From Leptotrichia hofstadii (GTDB lineage Bacteria > Fusobacteriota > Fusobacteriia > Fusobacteriales > Leptotrichiaceae): a DNA stretch of 64,000 nt. Under the pieces are notes generated by a model. The model was not told the origin of the DNA. It saw only the letters and a list, made by a program, of their open reading frames with translations, and did no database searches. The stretch spans positions 1,116,001 to 1,180,000 of the forward strand of contig NZ_AP019823.1 in NCBI RefSeq assembly GCF_007990525.1, written 5' to 3'. Below, one piece after another: positions 16,838 to 26,790 of this stretch; position 1 is the first letter of the stretch, and each line of letters begins with the position of its first letter. The position numbers and the translations under genes were made by a program.

Positions 16838-19800
16838 ATGTACTTAAAAGCATTGGAGCTGACAGGGTTTAAATCATTTGCGAATAGGACTGTTGTGGAG
16901 TTTGATAATGGGATTACTTCAATTGTTGGGCCTAACGGGAGTGGAAAGAGTAATATTCTGGATGCGATTTTGTGGGTTTTGGGAGAGCAGAGTTATAAGA
17001 ACATACGGGCGAAAGAGAGTTCGGATATTATTTTTTCTGGCGGGAAGAATAAAAAGCCAAAGTCTATGGCGGAAGTCAGTCTTATTATTGATAACGGGGA
17101 TAGATATCTGGATGTAGATTTTTCAGAGGTTAAGATTACTCGAAGAATTTTTAAGACTGGAGAAAATGAGTATCTAATAAATAACAAGAAATCCAGGCTT
17201 AAAGATATTCATAATCTTTTTATGGATACTGGGATTGGAAAGCAGGCTTACTCGATAATTGGGCAAGGGCGTGTAGAGAGAATTATTGGCTCTTCTCCAA
17301 AGGAGTTAAAGGAGATTATTGAAGAGGCGGCTGGAGTCAAAAGGGCTAAGATTGAGAAGGAAGAGTCTGAGAAAAAGCTGCAGGACTTAAAAAATGAAAT
17401 TGAAAAAATTGATTATGTAGAAAAGGAATTAAAGCTGCGAGTTGACTATTTGAAGGATGAACAGGCTAAGGCCAGGCTGTTTAAGGAGTATACAAAAAAG
17501 ATTGATGTTCAAAGGTTTATGGTACTGGAATATAATGTCAATGAAAAAAGTTCGCTAAAATATGAATATGAGGAAAAAAGTCAGGAAATACAGAAAGAAT
17601 TAGAAAAAAGTGAAAAGAATTTTTCAGAAAAACAGGCGGAACTTCAAAGAACTAATGAAATTCGGGAAGAATTGTACAAAAATTTGGAAAGTCAAAAAAA
17701 TGAAAATAGCGAAAACTTTAAAAATTTGGAAACTTTAAAAGACGAGTATTCAACGCTAGTGAATCAAAATTCCAATTTGGAAACGGAAGCCAATGAAAAA
17801 GCTAAGAGAAAAGATATTTTGGAAAAGGATATTGCTGAAAAAGAAGAGATTTTAAATAAGTCTAGAAATGAGCTTGAGCTTATAACAAAGGATTTGATTG
17901 AAAAAGAAAAGGAAAAGGCTGAGTGGGAAGCAAAAGTTGGAGAATTGAAGCAGAAAAGTGATAAAATCACGCTTGAACTGAGAGAACGGACACAAAAGAA
18001 CTCTAATTTTGAAGTGGATAAAATAAAAGTCGCTGGAGAAAATGAGGATTTGGAAAAAAGAGTTCTGGCTGCGAAAACTGAAAATAAAAGGCATATCGCT
18101 GAGAAAAGTATTGCAGAAGCCGAGTTTAACAAAATAAATAAAGAAAAACAGATTTTTGAAATGCAAAAATCAGAAAATGAGAAGCAGAAACTTGAAAAAG
18201 AGCTGAAAATTCAGAAGCTCAATGAAAAAACAGAGGAATTGAGAAAGGAATATTCTGGAATTAATAAACAGAAAAATGAGATTAGCTACAAACTTCAGAA
18301 TTTTGAGGTTAAACAAAAGGCGATTTCAGATGCTATTGAGAAAAATGAAACTTTTAATCGAAGCATAAAACATATTCTGAATGAAAAAATTGATGGAGTA
18401 ATTGGTGCTTTTGTCAATTTGATTGATGTTCCAGCGGGATTTGAGGAAGCAGTACAGACTTTATCCGGTGGAATGTTTCAGGATATTGTCGTAAAAGACA
18501 GTGAAATTGGGAAAAAATGTATTGAAATCCTGAAGGAAAGAAAGCTGGGACGAGCTTCATTTTTACCGATTGAAAATATTCGTGTTTCTAAAATGAATGA
18601 TTTCCTGCCTACAATTGATGATGTTTCGTGGCAAAGCGACTTTAAAAATAAAATGTCAGAAGAGGAAATTCAAAATATAATTTCAAGCGCAAAAGGAAAA
18701 AATGGAATTATTGATTTTGCAAGGAATATTGTGAAAATTGATAAAAAATTTGTAAATAAAAATATAGAAAAAGTTATTCAGTTTGTGTATGGAAATTCAG
18801 TTGTTGTGGAAAATCTGGAAGTTGGAACACAGCTTTTGAAAAAAGGATTTAATGACAGAATTGTTACGCTTGAAGGGGATATTATCACTTCTCGCGGGAG
18901 AATGACGGGAGGGCATTCGTTTAGGGGTAAGGATGAAATTCTCGAGAGAAAAAAGGAATTGAAACATCTGAAAAGCGAAATTGAAAAAAATAAAAAGAAC
19001 TTTGACGAATTTGAGAAAAAATTATCGGAAATAGTTTTGGAAGCTGAAAAAGTTGAGGCAGAAAGGACAGAAACAGAAAAATTATTTGAGAATTTTAAAA
19101 ATGAATATCAGGTGTTTAATGAAAACTACGATGATTTTAATATTAAATTTAGTCGAAAACAGCGGGAAATCAATACTTTAAACTATGAAATTTCTGAAAA
19201 TGAGAAATTTATTTTGGAAAAAGAAACTAAAATAAAGGAAAATCTGGAATTAATTCAAAAAATCGAAAAAAATATTGAAGAAAATAATCTTAAAATTGAA
19301 AATTTGAATCAAAATTTGAAAAATTTTGAAAATATTGATGAATTTATTCAGAAATTGAATGTTGCCGACAGAGATTATGAAATTTTGAAGGTCAGAACAG
19401 ACAATAATAAAAATCGTTTTGCAGAAATTGAATCTGATTATAAGAAGCTTTTGAATGAGAAGGCAGAACTGGCTGAATTTGAAAAGAAAAGGGAAATGTT
19501 AGGAAAAGAATTATCTGTAAAAATTTCTGATAAAAAAAATGAAATTTCTGAAAATGAGAAATTAAATGAGAATATTTTAGGCGAAATTCAAAAAATTGAA
19601 AAAAATATTCATGAAATTGAAGAAAAAGAGCGAAAATTTATTGGTGAAATCAAAGATATTGAAGTAAATATGTTAAAACATAAAAATGACTATGAAAAAA
19701 TCATTGAAAAAATAACACGAAACGAAAGTGAGCTGGAGTTTCAGCTGGCTGAATTTAAGGAACTGGAAAATGAAGAAATTCTTGAAAACGAGGAATATTT

Positions 19801-20467
19801 TGAAATTGCTGATGAGAATGAGCTGATGGCGACAAAGAAAAAACTGGCAGTAAATGAGAGAAGCAGAACTGACATTGGAGCAGTGAATCTTGCCTCAATT
19901 GAAGAATTTGAGCATGAAAATGAGCGGTATCAGAATATTGCCGCACAGAAAAAAGATTTGCTCGAAAGCCGAGAGGCATTGCTTGGGTTTATTCAGGAAA
20001 TTGAAGAGGAAGTTACAAGTAAATTTTTTATGGCTTATGAACAAATAAATAAAAATTTTCAGTATATGTGTGAAACTATTTTAAATGGAGCAAAGGGACT
20101 GATAAAGATGACAGATCCTGAAAACTTGCTTACAACTGGCTTGGAACTTAGTGTAAAATATAAAAATAAGCCGGAACAGACTTTACTTTTACTTTCAGGT
20201 GGCGAAAAATCAATGCTTGCAGTATCCTTTATAATGGCAATCTTTATGTTTAAGCCGAGTCCATTTACTTTTTTTGATGAAATTGAGGCGGCTCTGGATG
20301 AAAAAAATACAAAAAAAATTGTAGAGCTTCTGCATCAGTTTATTGACAAATCGCAGTTTATATTAATTACTCATAATAAGGAAACAATGAAGGGTTCTCA
20401 TAGACTTTACGGGGTTACGATGAATAAGGAAATTGGGGAAACTAAAATTGTTTCGGTGGACGTGTAA
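16838..20467 (+). CDS. smc: Chromosome segregation protein SMC
   Basis: Structural-maintenance-of-chromosomes ATPase, 1,209 residues, which with ScpA and ScpB forms bacterial condensin. Walker A GPNGSGKS is at residues 31-38. Two long coiled coils, rich in Glu and Lys, flank a hinge near residues 510-670 (GVIGAFVNLIDVPAGFEEAV, then RGRMTGGHSF). The C-terminal head carries signature LLLSGGEKSM and Walker B FTFFDEIEAALDE. The signature continuation SMLAVSFIMAIF differs from the more common ALTALALLFAI but keeps all catalytic residues. AGGAGAG eight bases ahead sets the start. The gene follows the two anchored paralogues closely; ScpA and ScpB are not in the window. Confidence 0.95.
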   Translation: MYLKALELTGFKSFANRTVVEFDNGITSIVGPNGSGKSNILDAILWVLGEQSYKNIRAKESSDIIFSGGKNKKPKSMAEVSLIIDNGDRYLDVDFSEVKITRRIFKTGENEYLINNKKSRLKDIHNLFMDTGIGKQAYSIIGQGRVERIIGSSPKELKEIIEEAAGVKRAKIEKEESEKKLQDLKNEIEKIDYVEKELKLRVDYLKDEQAKARLFKEYTKKIDVQRFMVLEYNVNEKSSLKYEYEEKSQEIQKELEKSEKNFSEKQAELQRTNEIREELYKNLESQKNENSENFKNLETLKDEYSTLVNQNSNLETEANEKAKRKDILEKDIAEKEEILNKSRNELELITKDLIEKEKEKAEWEAKVGELKQKSDKITLELRERTQKNSNFEVDKIKVAGENEDLEKRVLAAKTENKRHIAEKSIAEAEFNKINKEKQIFEMQKSENEKQKLEKELKIQKLNEKTEELRKEYSGINKQKNEISYKLQNFEVKQKAISDAIEKNETFNRSIKHILNEKIDGVIGAFVNLIDVPAGFEEAVQTLSGGMFQDIVVKDSEIGKKCIEILKERKLGRASFLPIENIRVSKMNDFLPTIDDVSWQSDFKNKMSEEEIQNIISSAKGKNGIIDFARNIVKIDKKFVNKNIEKVIQFVYGNSVVVENLEVGTQLLKKGFNDRIVTLEGDIITSRGRMTGGHSFRGKDEILERKKELKHLKSEIEKNKKNFDEFEKKLSEIVLEAEKVEAERTETEKLFENFKNEYQVFNENYDDFNIKFSRKQREINTLNYEISENEKFILEKETKIKENLELIQKIEKNIEENNLKIENLNQNLKNFENIDEFIQKLNVADRDYEILKVRTDNNKNRFAEIESDYKKLLNEKAELAEFEKKREMLGKELSVKISDKKNEISENEKLNENILGEIQKIEKNIHEIEEKERKFIGEIKDIEVNMLKHKNDYEKIIEKITRNESELEFQLAEFKELENEEILENEEYFEIADENELMATKKKLAVNERSRTDIGAVNLASIEEFEHENERYQNIAAQKKDLLESREALLGFIQEIEEEVTSKFFMAYEQINKNFQYMCETILNGAKGLIKMTDPENLLTTGLELSVKYKNKPEQTLLLLSGGEKSMLAVSFIMAIFMFKPSPFTFFDEIEAALDEKNTKKIVELLHQFIDKSQFILITHNKETMKGSHRLYGVTMNKEIGETKIVSVDV

Positions 20468-20565
20468 TTTAATAAACTTTTTTACTGGAAATTTTTTGAT
20501 ATTTTTGATAGAATATAGGTAAAATAAATAAAAAGTATAACTTTTGAAAATTGGAAAGGAGAAAT

Positions 20566-21897
20566 GTGAAAAAGTTTTCACATAAATTGGAGATTATGTT
20601 AAAAAAATTATTAGGTTTAATAATGATGCTTGTGTTTTCGGCTATTGGGGTTGCTGAAACAGATATATCACAAATTGCAAGCGATTATCCATATAAGGAT
20701 AGCGCAATAATGGCGACTGTTCTTGGAACGCCTTCAGAACAGCACTACAAGTTCAAAAATCCGAAAGGACCTAAAGTAAGGAAATTTAAGACGACAAAGA
20801 CAATTCCAGAAATACTTAGACAATGGAGTGACTATGAATACGGTGTCTGGACTCAAAAGAAGGAAGCGCCGTTAATGATTATAATTTCAGGAACAGGGTC
20901 GCTTTACAACAGCGGAATGTCACTTTACATGGCAAATGTATTTTATGACAGAGGATACAACGTAATCGCCTTCAGTTCACCAACAACAATGCCCTATATA
21001 GTAAGTCAGAGTAAAAATGCATATGCAGGCTACATAAAAGATGAAACTGTGCAACTGTACGATCTGGTGGAAAAGGCTATTTCAAAGGAAAAGGCTGATG
21101 GCATGAAATTAAATGGAAGAGTGTATATCGGAGGTTACAGCCTAGGTGGATTCCAGTCACTTCAAATTCACGAGCTGGATTCCAAAAAAAATAGAAGAAT
21201 AGGAATAAATAAGTCGCTTATGTTAAATTCGCCAGTTAGCATTCTGACTGCGACACAAAATTTGGACGGCTTTTTAGTAAAAAATGGAATTTACGATGCA
21301 AGAAGCTTGGAAAAATATTTGGATACAATATTTAGCAGACTTATGTATGACAAGTCAATTCAGATAAAGGACATCGAGTTTTCAAACTTGACATCCTCGT
21401 TAGGAAAGCTGGGGCTTGAGGAAAAGGATTTTGAAGTGCTGACAGGACTTCTGTTTAGATTCTATTCAGCAAACATGACTTTTGCGGGGGAAGTTTTTAG
21501 CGGAAATAATGCTGTTGGAAGGCTATCCGATAAAAAGTCATATAAAAGATTTGATTCAGTTACTCAGGAATTTAGGGAAGGATTGTCTGTTTCATTTGAT
21601 GAGTATGCTAAGGAAATATTATATCCATATTTAAAAAAATATAAAAATCCTAATCTTGATTTTAATGATTTTATAAATGAATTTGATTTGAGAAGCAATC
21701 AGGATTTTATCAACAGAAATAATAAAAACATCATATTTATAACATCAACAAATGACGTTCTGTATTCAAATGATGACTTGGATTATATAAAGAACACGTT
21801 TTCAAACAAAGTTTTAATACCGTTTGGAGGGCATACTGGAGTCTTGTGGCATGCTGACGTGGCAAAATTAATGGTAGATAAATTGGAGGAAAAATAA
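20566..21897 (+). CDS. Exported alpha/beta hydrolase, paired with MlaA
   Basis: About 443 residues with an N-terminal signal sequence (LGLIMMLVFSAIGVAE). The start is uncertain: GTG at 20566 has AAAGGAG four bases upstream, while ATG at 20596 gives a more compact signal peptide with GGAG only three bases away. An alpha/beta-hydrolase core is suggested by LMIIISGTGSLYNSG (oxyanion-type loop), the nucleophile elbow GGYSLGGFQS near residue 200, and a late Asp/His region (TSTNDVLY and FGGHTGVLWH). It is three bases from the MlaA gene. A lipase acting with MlaA on mislocalised phospholipids is an attractive inference; the substrate is not known. Confidence 0.75.
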   Translation: MKKFSHKLEIMLKKLLGLIMMLVFSAIGVAETDISQIASDYPYKDSAIMATVLGTPSEQHYKFKNPKGPKVRKFKTTKTIPEILRQWSDYEYGVWTQKKEAPLMIIISGTGSLYNSGMSLYMANVFYDRGYNVIAFSSPTTMPYIVSQSKNAYAGYIKDETVQLYDLVEKAISKEKADGMKLNGRVYIGGYSLGGFQSLQIHELDSKKNRRIGINKSLMLNSPVSILTATQNLDGFLVKNGIYDARSLEKYLDTIFSRLMYDKSIQIKDIEFSNLTSSLGKLGLEEKDFEVLTGLLFRFYSANMTFAGEVFSGNNAVGRLSDKKSYKRFDSVTQEFREGLSVSFDEYAKEILYPYLKKYKNPNLDFNDFINEFDLRSNQDFINRNNKNIIFITSTNDVLYSNDDLDYIKNTFSNKVLIPFGGHTGVLWHADVAKLMVDKLEEK

Positions 21898-21900
21898 AAA

Positions 21901-22881
21901 ATGGCAGGGAAAAATAAATTTATATTGCTGATGGCGTTGCTTACTGCCACGGCAGTTTCTTATTCAAAGGGAAGTGAACTGAAAAATGAGGAAACAGTGA
22001 TGTTTGCTGAAGAAACTGAAAGAGAAGCAAATGACGATATTTATATTGAATTTGTAGATGGAAAGGTCGCTGAAGCGTCTGGAAAAAATCTTGACAAAGT
22101 TTCACGTACAAATATAGCTGTAAAGAAAAATAAGATAGATACCAACAGATATATTGCCTTTGAGCAGGATGGATACGGAGTTCTTGCAACAAATCTGGAA
22201 GAACTGAATGAAGATTACATTGTTTCAAGCCAAGTGTTTCAGCTAACAGGAATCAATGATTCGCTGGAGCCTTTAAATAGAAGGATGTATGCCTTTAATA
22301 CGCAGCTTGACAGAAAAGTGCTTTATCCAGCTTCACGTGTATATTCGGCAGTAGTGCCAAAACCAATTAGAAAGGGAATTTCAAATTTCTATCAGAATTT
22401 TAGTGAAATACCGACATTTGTAAATTCACTGTTGCAGTTAAAACCTGGAAAGGCTGCAAACGCGCTTGGAAGATTTGTGGTAAATTCCACTGCTGGTATC
22501 CTGGGAGTGGCTGATGTCGCTAAAAATATGGGAATGAAAAGAGACCCAGAAACTATGGGAGATACGTTAGGACATTACGGAATGGGGACAGGATCATACT
22601 TAGTGCTGCCCATGTTTGGACCAAGCAACCTGAGAGATGCCTTTGGAAGTGCCATAGATTCTGCTGGAGAAGGTGCGGTACGTGGTATTGCTGAAAAAAA
22701 ACTGTTTTTTGATACAGGCGTATTTGACAAAAATGTTTATGGATTTACAAGACCTGTTGTGACAGGACTGAATGCACGTTCTATGCTCAGCATAAAGTAC
22801 GGAGATTTGAATTCGCCGTTTGAATATGACTTGGTAAAAGCGCTTCATTACAACTATAGAAAAATACAGGTTATAAAATAA
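21901..22881 (+). CDS. mlaA: MlaA/VacJ family outer-membrane lipid-asymmetry protein
   Basis: MlaA removes phospholipids from the outer leaflet of the outer membrane and passes them to the Mla shuttle. The family domain spans about residues 112-300: NDSLEPLNRRMYAFN, PKPIRKGISNFYQNFSEIP, GRFVVNSTAGILGVAD, the GDTLGHYGMGTGSYLVLP block and FGPSNLRDA. The N-terminus has a hydrophobic leader (FILLMALLTATAVSYS) but no lipobox cysteine, so unlike E. coli MlaA it is not an obvious lipoprotein. About 85 extra polar residues precede the domain. Cotranscribed with the upstream hydrolase, with GGAGG in the end of that gene. No MlaBCDEF genes are in view. Confidence 0.88.
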   Translation: MAGKNKFILLMALLTATAVSYSKGSELKNEETVMFAEETEREANDDIYIEFVDGKVAEASGKNLDKVSRTNIAVKKNKIDTNRYIAFEQDGYGVLATNLEELNEDYIVSSQVFQLTGINDSLEPLNRRMYAFNTQLDRKVLYPASRVYSAVVPKPIRKGISNFYQNFSEIPTFVNSLLQLKPGKAANALGRFVVNSTAGILGVADVAKNMGMKRDPETMGDTLGHYGMGTGSYLVLPMFGPSNLRDAFGSAIDSAGEGAVRGIAEKKLFFDTGVFDKNVYGFTRPVVTGLNARSMLSIKYGDLNSPFEYDLVKALHYNYRKIQVIK

Positions 22882-22959
22882 AACGATAAAAAGTTAAAAG
22901 CTATATTTTGTCTAGCAGAAGAACTGCTTGATTTTCAATAAAATTAGGAGGAAACTAGG

Positions 22960-24204
22960 ATGAGCTATATAAAAGATGTGGATTTAGAAGTGTACAATGC
23001 AATTGTGGAAGAAGAAAGAAGACAGGAGGAAGGAATTGAGCTAATCGCTTCTGAAAATTTTGTTTCAAAGGCCGTGATGGAGGCGGCAGGTTCTGTATTT
23101 ACAAATAAATATGCAGAAGGTTACCCTGGAAAGAGATATTACGGCGGATGTGCAAATGCTGATGTTGTAGAAAGCCTTGCAATTGAAAGATTGAAAAAAA
23201 TATTTGGGGCAAAATATGCAAATGTGCAGCCACATTCGGGATCCCAAGCAAATATGGGAGTTTATGTTGCACTGCTTGAAGCTGGAGATAAAATTCTGGG
23301 AATGAGCCTTAGTGCTGGTGGACATTTGACACATGGCTATAAAATCAATTTTTCAGGAAAAAATTACATTGGACTCGAATACGGTCTAAATCCTGAAACA
23401 GAACTGATTGATTATGAGGCAGTCAGAGAAATTGCATTAAGAGAAAAGCCTAAAATGATAGTTGCAGGAGCAAGCGCTTATTCAAGAACAATTGACTTTA
23501 AAAAATTTAGGGAAATCGCTGATGAGATTGGGGCATATTTAATGGTAGATATGGCTCATATCGCTGGACTTGTAGCTGCAGGACTCCATCCAAATCCAAT
23601 AGAATATGCAGATGTGGTAACTTCAACAACCCATAAAACTTTAAGAGGGCCTCGTGGTGGAATAATTTTAACAAATGATGAAGAAATTGCTAAAAAAATT
23701 GATAAGACAATATTTCCAGGAATACAAGGGGGACCATTAGTTCATATAATTGCGGCAAAAGCGGTTGCATTTAAAGAGGCACTTAGTCCAGAATACAAAA
23801 AATATCAGGAACAAGTGGCAAAAAATGCTAAAATTCTGTCAGAAGAATTGGTAAAAGGTGGGCTTAGAATTGTAAGCGGCGGTACCGACAACCATTTAAT
23901 GCTGGTTGATTTACGTCCAATGGGAGTTACAGGAAAATTAGCCGAAGCAAAATTGGAAGAGGCTGGAATAACTTGTAATAAAAACGCTATTCCAAATGAT
24001 CCTGAAAAACCATTTGTTACAAGTGGAATAAGACTGGGAACACCTGCAATCACAGCTCGTGGATTTAAGGAAGAAGAAACAAGACAGGTAGCGAAATTTA
24101 TATTAACTGTTTTAGGAAATATAAATGACAGTGAAAAAATTGCTCAGGTAAAAGAGCAGGTTTTAAAGTTAACGGAAAAATTTCCACTTTATAAAAATAA
24201 ATAA
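22960..24204 (+). CDS. glyA: Serine hydroxymethyltransferase
   Basis: PLP enzyme interconverting serine plus tetrahydrofolate with glycine plus 5,10-methylene-tetrahydrofolate in the cytoplasm. 414 residues, full length. Motifs include [46 protein letters not shown] and the PLP lysine Lys226 in [20 protein letters not shown] at about 22947-22952 sets the start. It probably shares a transcript with rph, whose start lies 25 bases downstream. Confidence 0.97.
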   Translation: MSYIKDVDLEVYNAIVEEERRQEEGIELIASENFVSKAVMEAAGSVFTNKYAEGYPGKRYYGGCANADVVESLAIERLKKIFGAKYANVQPHSGSQANMGVYVALLEAGDKILGMSLSAGGHLTHGYKINFSGKNYIGLEYGLNPETELIDYEAVREIALREKPKMIVAGASAYSRTIDFKKFREIADEIGAYLMVDMAHIAGLVAAGLHPNPIEYADVVTSTTHKTLRGPRGGIILTNDEEIAKKIDKTIFPGIQGGPLVHIIAAKAVAFKEALSPEYKKYQEQVAKNAKILSEELVKGGLRIVSGGTDNHLMLVDLRPMGVTGKLAEAKLEEAGITCNKNAIPNDPEKPFVTSGIRLGTPAITARGFKEEETRQVAKFILTVLGNINDSEKIAQVKEQVLKLTEKFPLYKNK

Positions 24205-24229
24205 AATGGAAAATAAATTAGGAGAAAAT

Positions 24230-24925
24230 GTGAGAAAAAATAATAGAAAAAATGATGAAATGAGAGAAGTAAAAGTGACAAAAAATTACATTATTCATCC
24301 AGAAGGTTCAGTTTTAATGGAATTTGGGAACACAAAAGTTATTTGTAATGCAACAGTTGAGGAAAAAATACCTAGGTGGCTGAAAGGAACAGGCTCAGGA
24401 TGGGTAACAGCAGAATACAGCATGCTTCCAAGAGCAACAAATGCACGTGTCCAAAGGGAATCAACAAAAGGAAAACTTTCTGGAAGAACTATGGAAATCC
24501 AGCGTCTAATCGGAAGGGCCCTAAGAGCCGCAATAGACTTGGAGAAATTAGGGGAAAGAACAATAATGATAGACTGCGATGTAATTCAGGCAGACGGCGG
24601 TACAAGAACAGCCTCAATTACAGGAGCTTATCTTGCTTTGGAACTGGCAATTGAAAAACTGATAGACGAAGGAAAATTAAAAGATATCCCAATAAAATCA
24701 AAAGTTGCAGCAATAAGCGTCGGGAAGGTCCGGAATGAATTGCTTCTTGACTTAGAATACGAAGAAGACTCAAGAGCCGATGTGGATATGAACATTGTAA
24801 TGAATGACAAAGGTGAATTTATTGAACTGCAAGGTACAGGGGAAGAAGCAACTTTTACTCATGCAGAACTATTGAAGTTTATTGAATTATCCAAAAATGC
24901 CTTTGATAAATTATTTAGTTTATAA
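24230..24925 (+). CDS. rph: Ribonuclease PH
   Basis: Phosphorolytic 3'-5' exoribonuclease that trims tRNA 3' ends. Preferred start is GTG at 24230: AGGAG at 24220-24224 is five bases away, and the product begins [16 protein letters not shown], which lines up with the MRxDGRxxDELR start of Bacillus RNase PH. An ATG at 24206 in the same frame has no ribosome site. The 231 residues carry [49 protein letters not shown] and [19 protein letters not shown]. Many homologues are fused to or followed by a RdgB-type NTP pyrophosphatase; none is present here. Confidence 0.96.
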   Translation: MRKNNRKNDEMREVKVTKNYIIHPEGSVLMEFGNTKVICNATVEEKIPRWLKGTGSGWVTAEYSMLPRATNARVQRESTKGKLSGRTMEIQRLIGRALRAAIDLEKLGERTIMIDCDVIQADGGTRTASITGAYLALELAIEKLIDEGKLKDIPIKSKVAAISVGKVRNELLLDLEYEEDSRADVDMNIVMNDKGEFIELQGTGEEATFTHAELLKFIELSKNAFDKLFSL

Positions 24926-25078
24926 ATTAAAATTAATTTTGAAGTATTTAAATAAGAGCTTATCAGTTTAATTATGGTAATCAATATACATAAAATATAA
25001 TGTTAAGCAAAATTTTGTCAAGAAGTTTTAAAGATATGAATAAAAAATATAAAATTTAGAAAGGATGGTGAAAGATAT

Positions 25079-25678
25079 ATGAAAAAAAATGGGATGGATA
25101 AATTGCTTGAGAAGTATATGAAAAGGATACAGGCTGGGGATACAAAGGCTATGAATGAAATTGGTCTGATTTTTCAAAACAGTTATGATAATGAAAATGC
25201 CAAAAAATGGTTTTTGAAAGCTATTGAGGCAGGGGATTATGAGTTTGCGAATAATCTGGGGTATCTTTATGCCAGTCAGCATGATTTTGAAAATGCTGAA
25301 AAGTATTATTTGATTGCGATTGAAAATGAAGATTACGACGCTTTAAACAATTTAGCAATTTTATATGAACAGAATGGGAAAACTGAAGAAGCTGAGAAAT
25401 ATTACCTTATGGCGATTGAAAAGAACTGTGAAGGCGCAAAGGAAAATCTTTTGACATTTTATAATTCGACTAGACAGACAGCAAAGGAAAAAGACATTTA
25501 TTTGCAAATGGCGTGGAAAGACGATATTAATGCAATGAACCATCTAGGAATGATTTTCGGAAATGAAGGAAATTTTAAGGAATCGGAGAAATGGTTTTTA
25601 AAGGCTGCGGCGCTTGGAGATAAACATGCGAAAAGTAATTTGGAAATATTGAAAAACAGCTTGAAAAAATCAAATTGA
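25079..25678 (+). CDS. TPR/Sel1-like repeat protein
   Basis: 199 residues made almost wholly of helical repeats of about 34-36 residues: AMNEIGLIFQ...NAKKWFLKAIEAGD, FANNLGYLYA...NAEKYYLIAIENED, ALNNLAILYE...EAEKYYLMAIEKN, and AMNHLGMIFG...ESEKWFLKAAALGD. It has no signal peptide, so it is probably a cytoplasmic protein-interaction scaffold; the partner is unknown. AAGGATGG about ten bases ahead of the ATG is the ribosome site. It stands alone between rph and the EIIA gene. Confidence 0.85.
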   Translation: MKKNGMDKLLEKYMKRIQAGDTKAMNEIGLIFQNSYDNENAKKWFLKAIEAGDYEFANNLGYLYASQHDFENAEKYYLIAIENEDYDALNNLAILYEQNGKTEEAEKYYLMAIEKNCEGAKENLLTFYNSTRQTAKEKDIYLQMAWKDDINAMNHLGMIFGNEGNFKESEKWFLKAAALGDKHAKSNLEILKNSLKKSN

Positions 25679-25791
25679 CAATAATAAAAAAATTTTATGG
25701 ATTAAGAAGAAAAATTTGACTAATTTGATTATATATGGTAACATAAAATTAAGATAATTAAATATAAAATAAATAAATTGGAGGAATTAGA

Positions 25792-26310
25792 ATGGGATTA
25801 TTTGATTTATTCAAAAAAGGGAACAAAGGTGAAGAAGTGAAACAGGAATTTGAGGGAAAAGTAATAGCTCCTATTTCAGGAAACTTATTACCTTTATCAG
25901 AAGTGCCTGATGAAGTTTTTGCTCAAAAAATGGTAGGAGATGGAATTGCTATCGAACCAACTGCATCAGGTGTAATGTTAGCGCCAGCTTCTGGAAGAGT
26001 AGAAAAAATCTTTGATACTAATCATGCTTTCAGTATAGTAACGCCTTCTGGAATCGAAATTTTTGTTCACTTTGGAATGGATACAGTTCAACTGGAAGGA
26101 AAAGGATTTGAAAGAATCGCTGAAGAGGGAGCAGTAGTAAAAGTAGGAGACCCATTAATCAAATACGACTACGATTTCTTAAAGGCAAACGCAAAATCAA
26201 TTATTACGCCAGTAATTATTTCAAATTACGAAAGTTACAGCGCATTAAATCCGCTTGAATCAGGATCGGCAGTAGCTGGAGAAACAGCAGTTCTAAATGT
26301 TGAAAAATAG
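25792..26310 (+). CDS. crr: PTS glucose-type EIIA component (Crr-like), stand-alone
   Basis: Phosphocarrier of the sugar phosphotransferase system: takes phosphate from HPr and hands it to an EIIB domain. 172 residues, a single PF00358 domain. The active-site His93 is in IFVHFGMDTV, and the second catalytic-site His78 is in NHAFSIVTPSG, with the E. coli 15-residue spacing. VAPISGNLLPLSEVPD and KVGDPLIKYDYDFL are typical. With no EIIBC domain attached or adjacent, it may serve several permeases, as E. coli Crr does, possibly including one for trehalose given the treC gene at 50 kb. GGAGG precedes the ATG, and a terminator follows. Confidence 0.92.
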   Translation: MGLFDLFKKGNKGEEVKQEFEGKVIAPISGNLLPLSEVPDEVFAQKMVGDGIAIEPTASGVMLAPASGRVEKIFDTNHAFSIVTPSGIEIFVHFGMDTVQLEGKGFERIAEEGAVVKVGDPLIKYDYDFLKANAKSIITPVIISNYESYSALNPLESGSAVAGETAVLNVEK

Positions 26311-26338
26311 TTTTAATCGAAAATGCCTTTAATAAAAG

Positions 26339-26387
26339 AATCTCTATCTAAGCATAGCGGTATATATGCTTTTTTAGAGATTTTTTA
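26339..26387 (+). terminator. Terminator after the EIIA gene
   Basis: AATCTCTA (26339-26346) pairs with TAGAGATT (26375-26382), followed by TTTTT. The loop carries a second small inverted repeat (AGCATA/TATGCT). Confidence 0.75.
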
Positions 26388-26481
26388 TTTCTATGTTTAA
26401 ATAGTAAATATTATTATATTAATTTTATAAGGAAAAATAAATGCTTTGATATGAAAAAAATATAAATTTTTAAAAAAGGTA

Positions 26482-26509
26482 TTGACATTTTTTTTAAATT
26501 TGATAAAAT
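26482..26509 (+). promoter_or_regulatory. Strong promoter of the autotransporter leader
   Basis: TTGACA (26482-26487), 16-bp spacer, extended -10 TGATAAAAT (TG 26501-26502, TAAAAT 26504-26509). Transcription should begin near 26516, about 290 bases upstream of the likely start codon. Confidence 0.75.
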
Positions 26510-26558
26510 ATATAGGTGATGAATTTTTTAATAAATTAAATCATTTCCTTTGTTAATG

Positions 26559-26600
26559 AGGTTATTTCATAGTAACTAACGAGTGGAATAACCTTTTTAT
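26559..26600 (+). terminator. Terminator-like hairpin inside the autotransporter leader
   Basis: AGGTTATT (26559-26566) and AATAACCT (26587-26594) form an 8-bp stem with a 20-base loop, followed by TTTTTAT. It sits about 45 bases after the predicted transcription start and ahead of the coding region. It would give either a short RNA of about 80-85 bases or an attenuation point. The rest of 26311-26729 is AT-rich with no recognisable gene. Confidence 0.65.
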
Positions 26601-26765
26601 TTGTATTTATTAATTAAATGAAATAGAAATATAAATAATATTATTTAAAAATTATAATAATTATAAAAAATATGGATGTATAATTTTTAGATAATTTTAT
26701 TTGCTGTTAGAAACAGTATTCAGGAATAGATGATTTCGATTGTAAAAGATTTCATCACGGCTAAG

Positions 26766-26790
26766 AAAATTAGAAAAATTAGAAAAATTA
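26766..26790 (+). repeat. 9-bp tandem repeat beside the autotransporter ribosome site
   Basis: AAAATTAGA occurs at 26766-26774 and 26775-26783, then a partial third copy AAAATTA at 26784-26790. It lies just before AAAAAAGGAG and the ATG at 26808. Copy-number change would alter the spacing upstream of the ribosome site. Confidence 0.7.

Noticed and set aside
17764-18166. Minus-strand frames inside smc
   Set aside because: Antisense to the Glu/Lys-rich coiled coil, giving Ser/Phe-rich artefacts.
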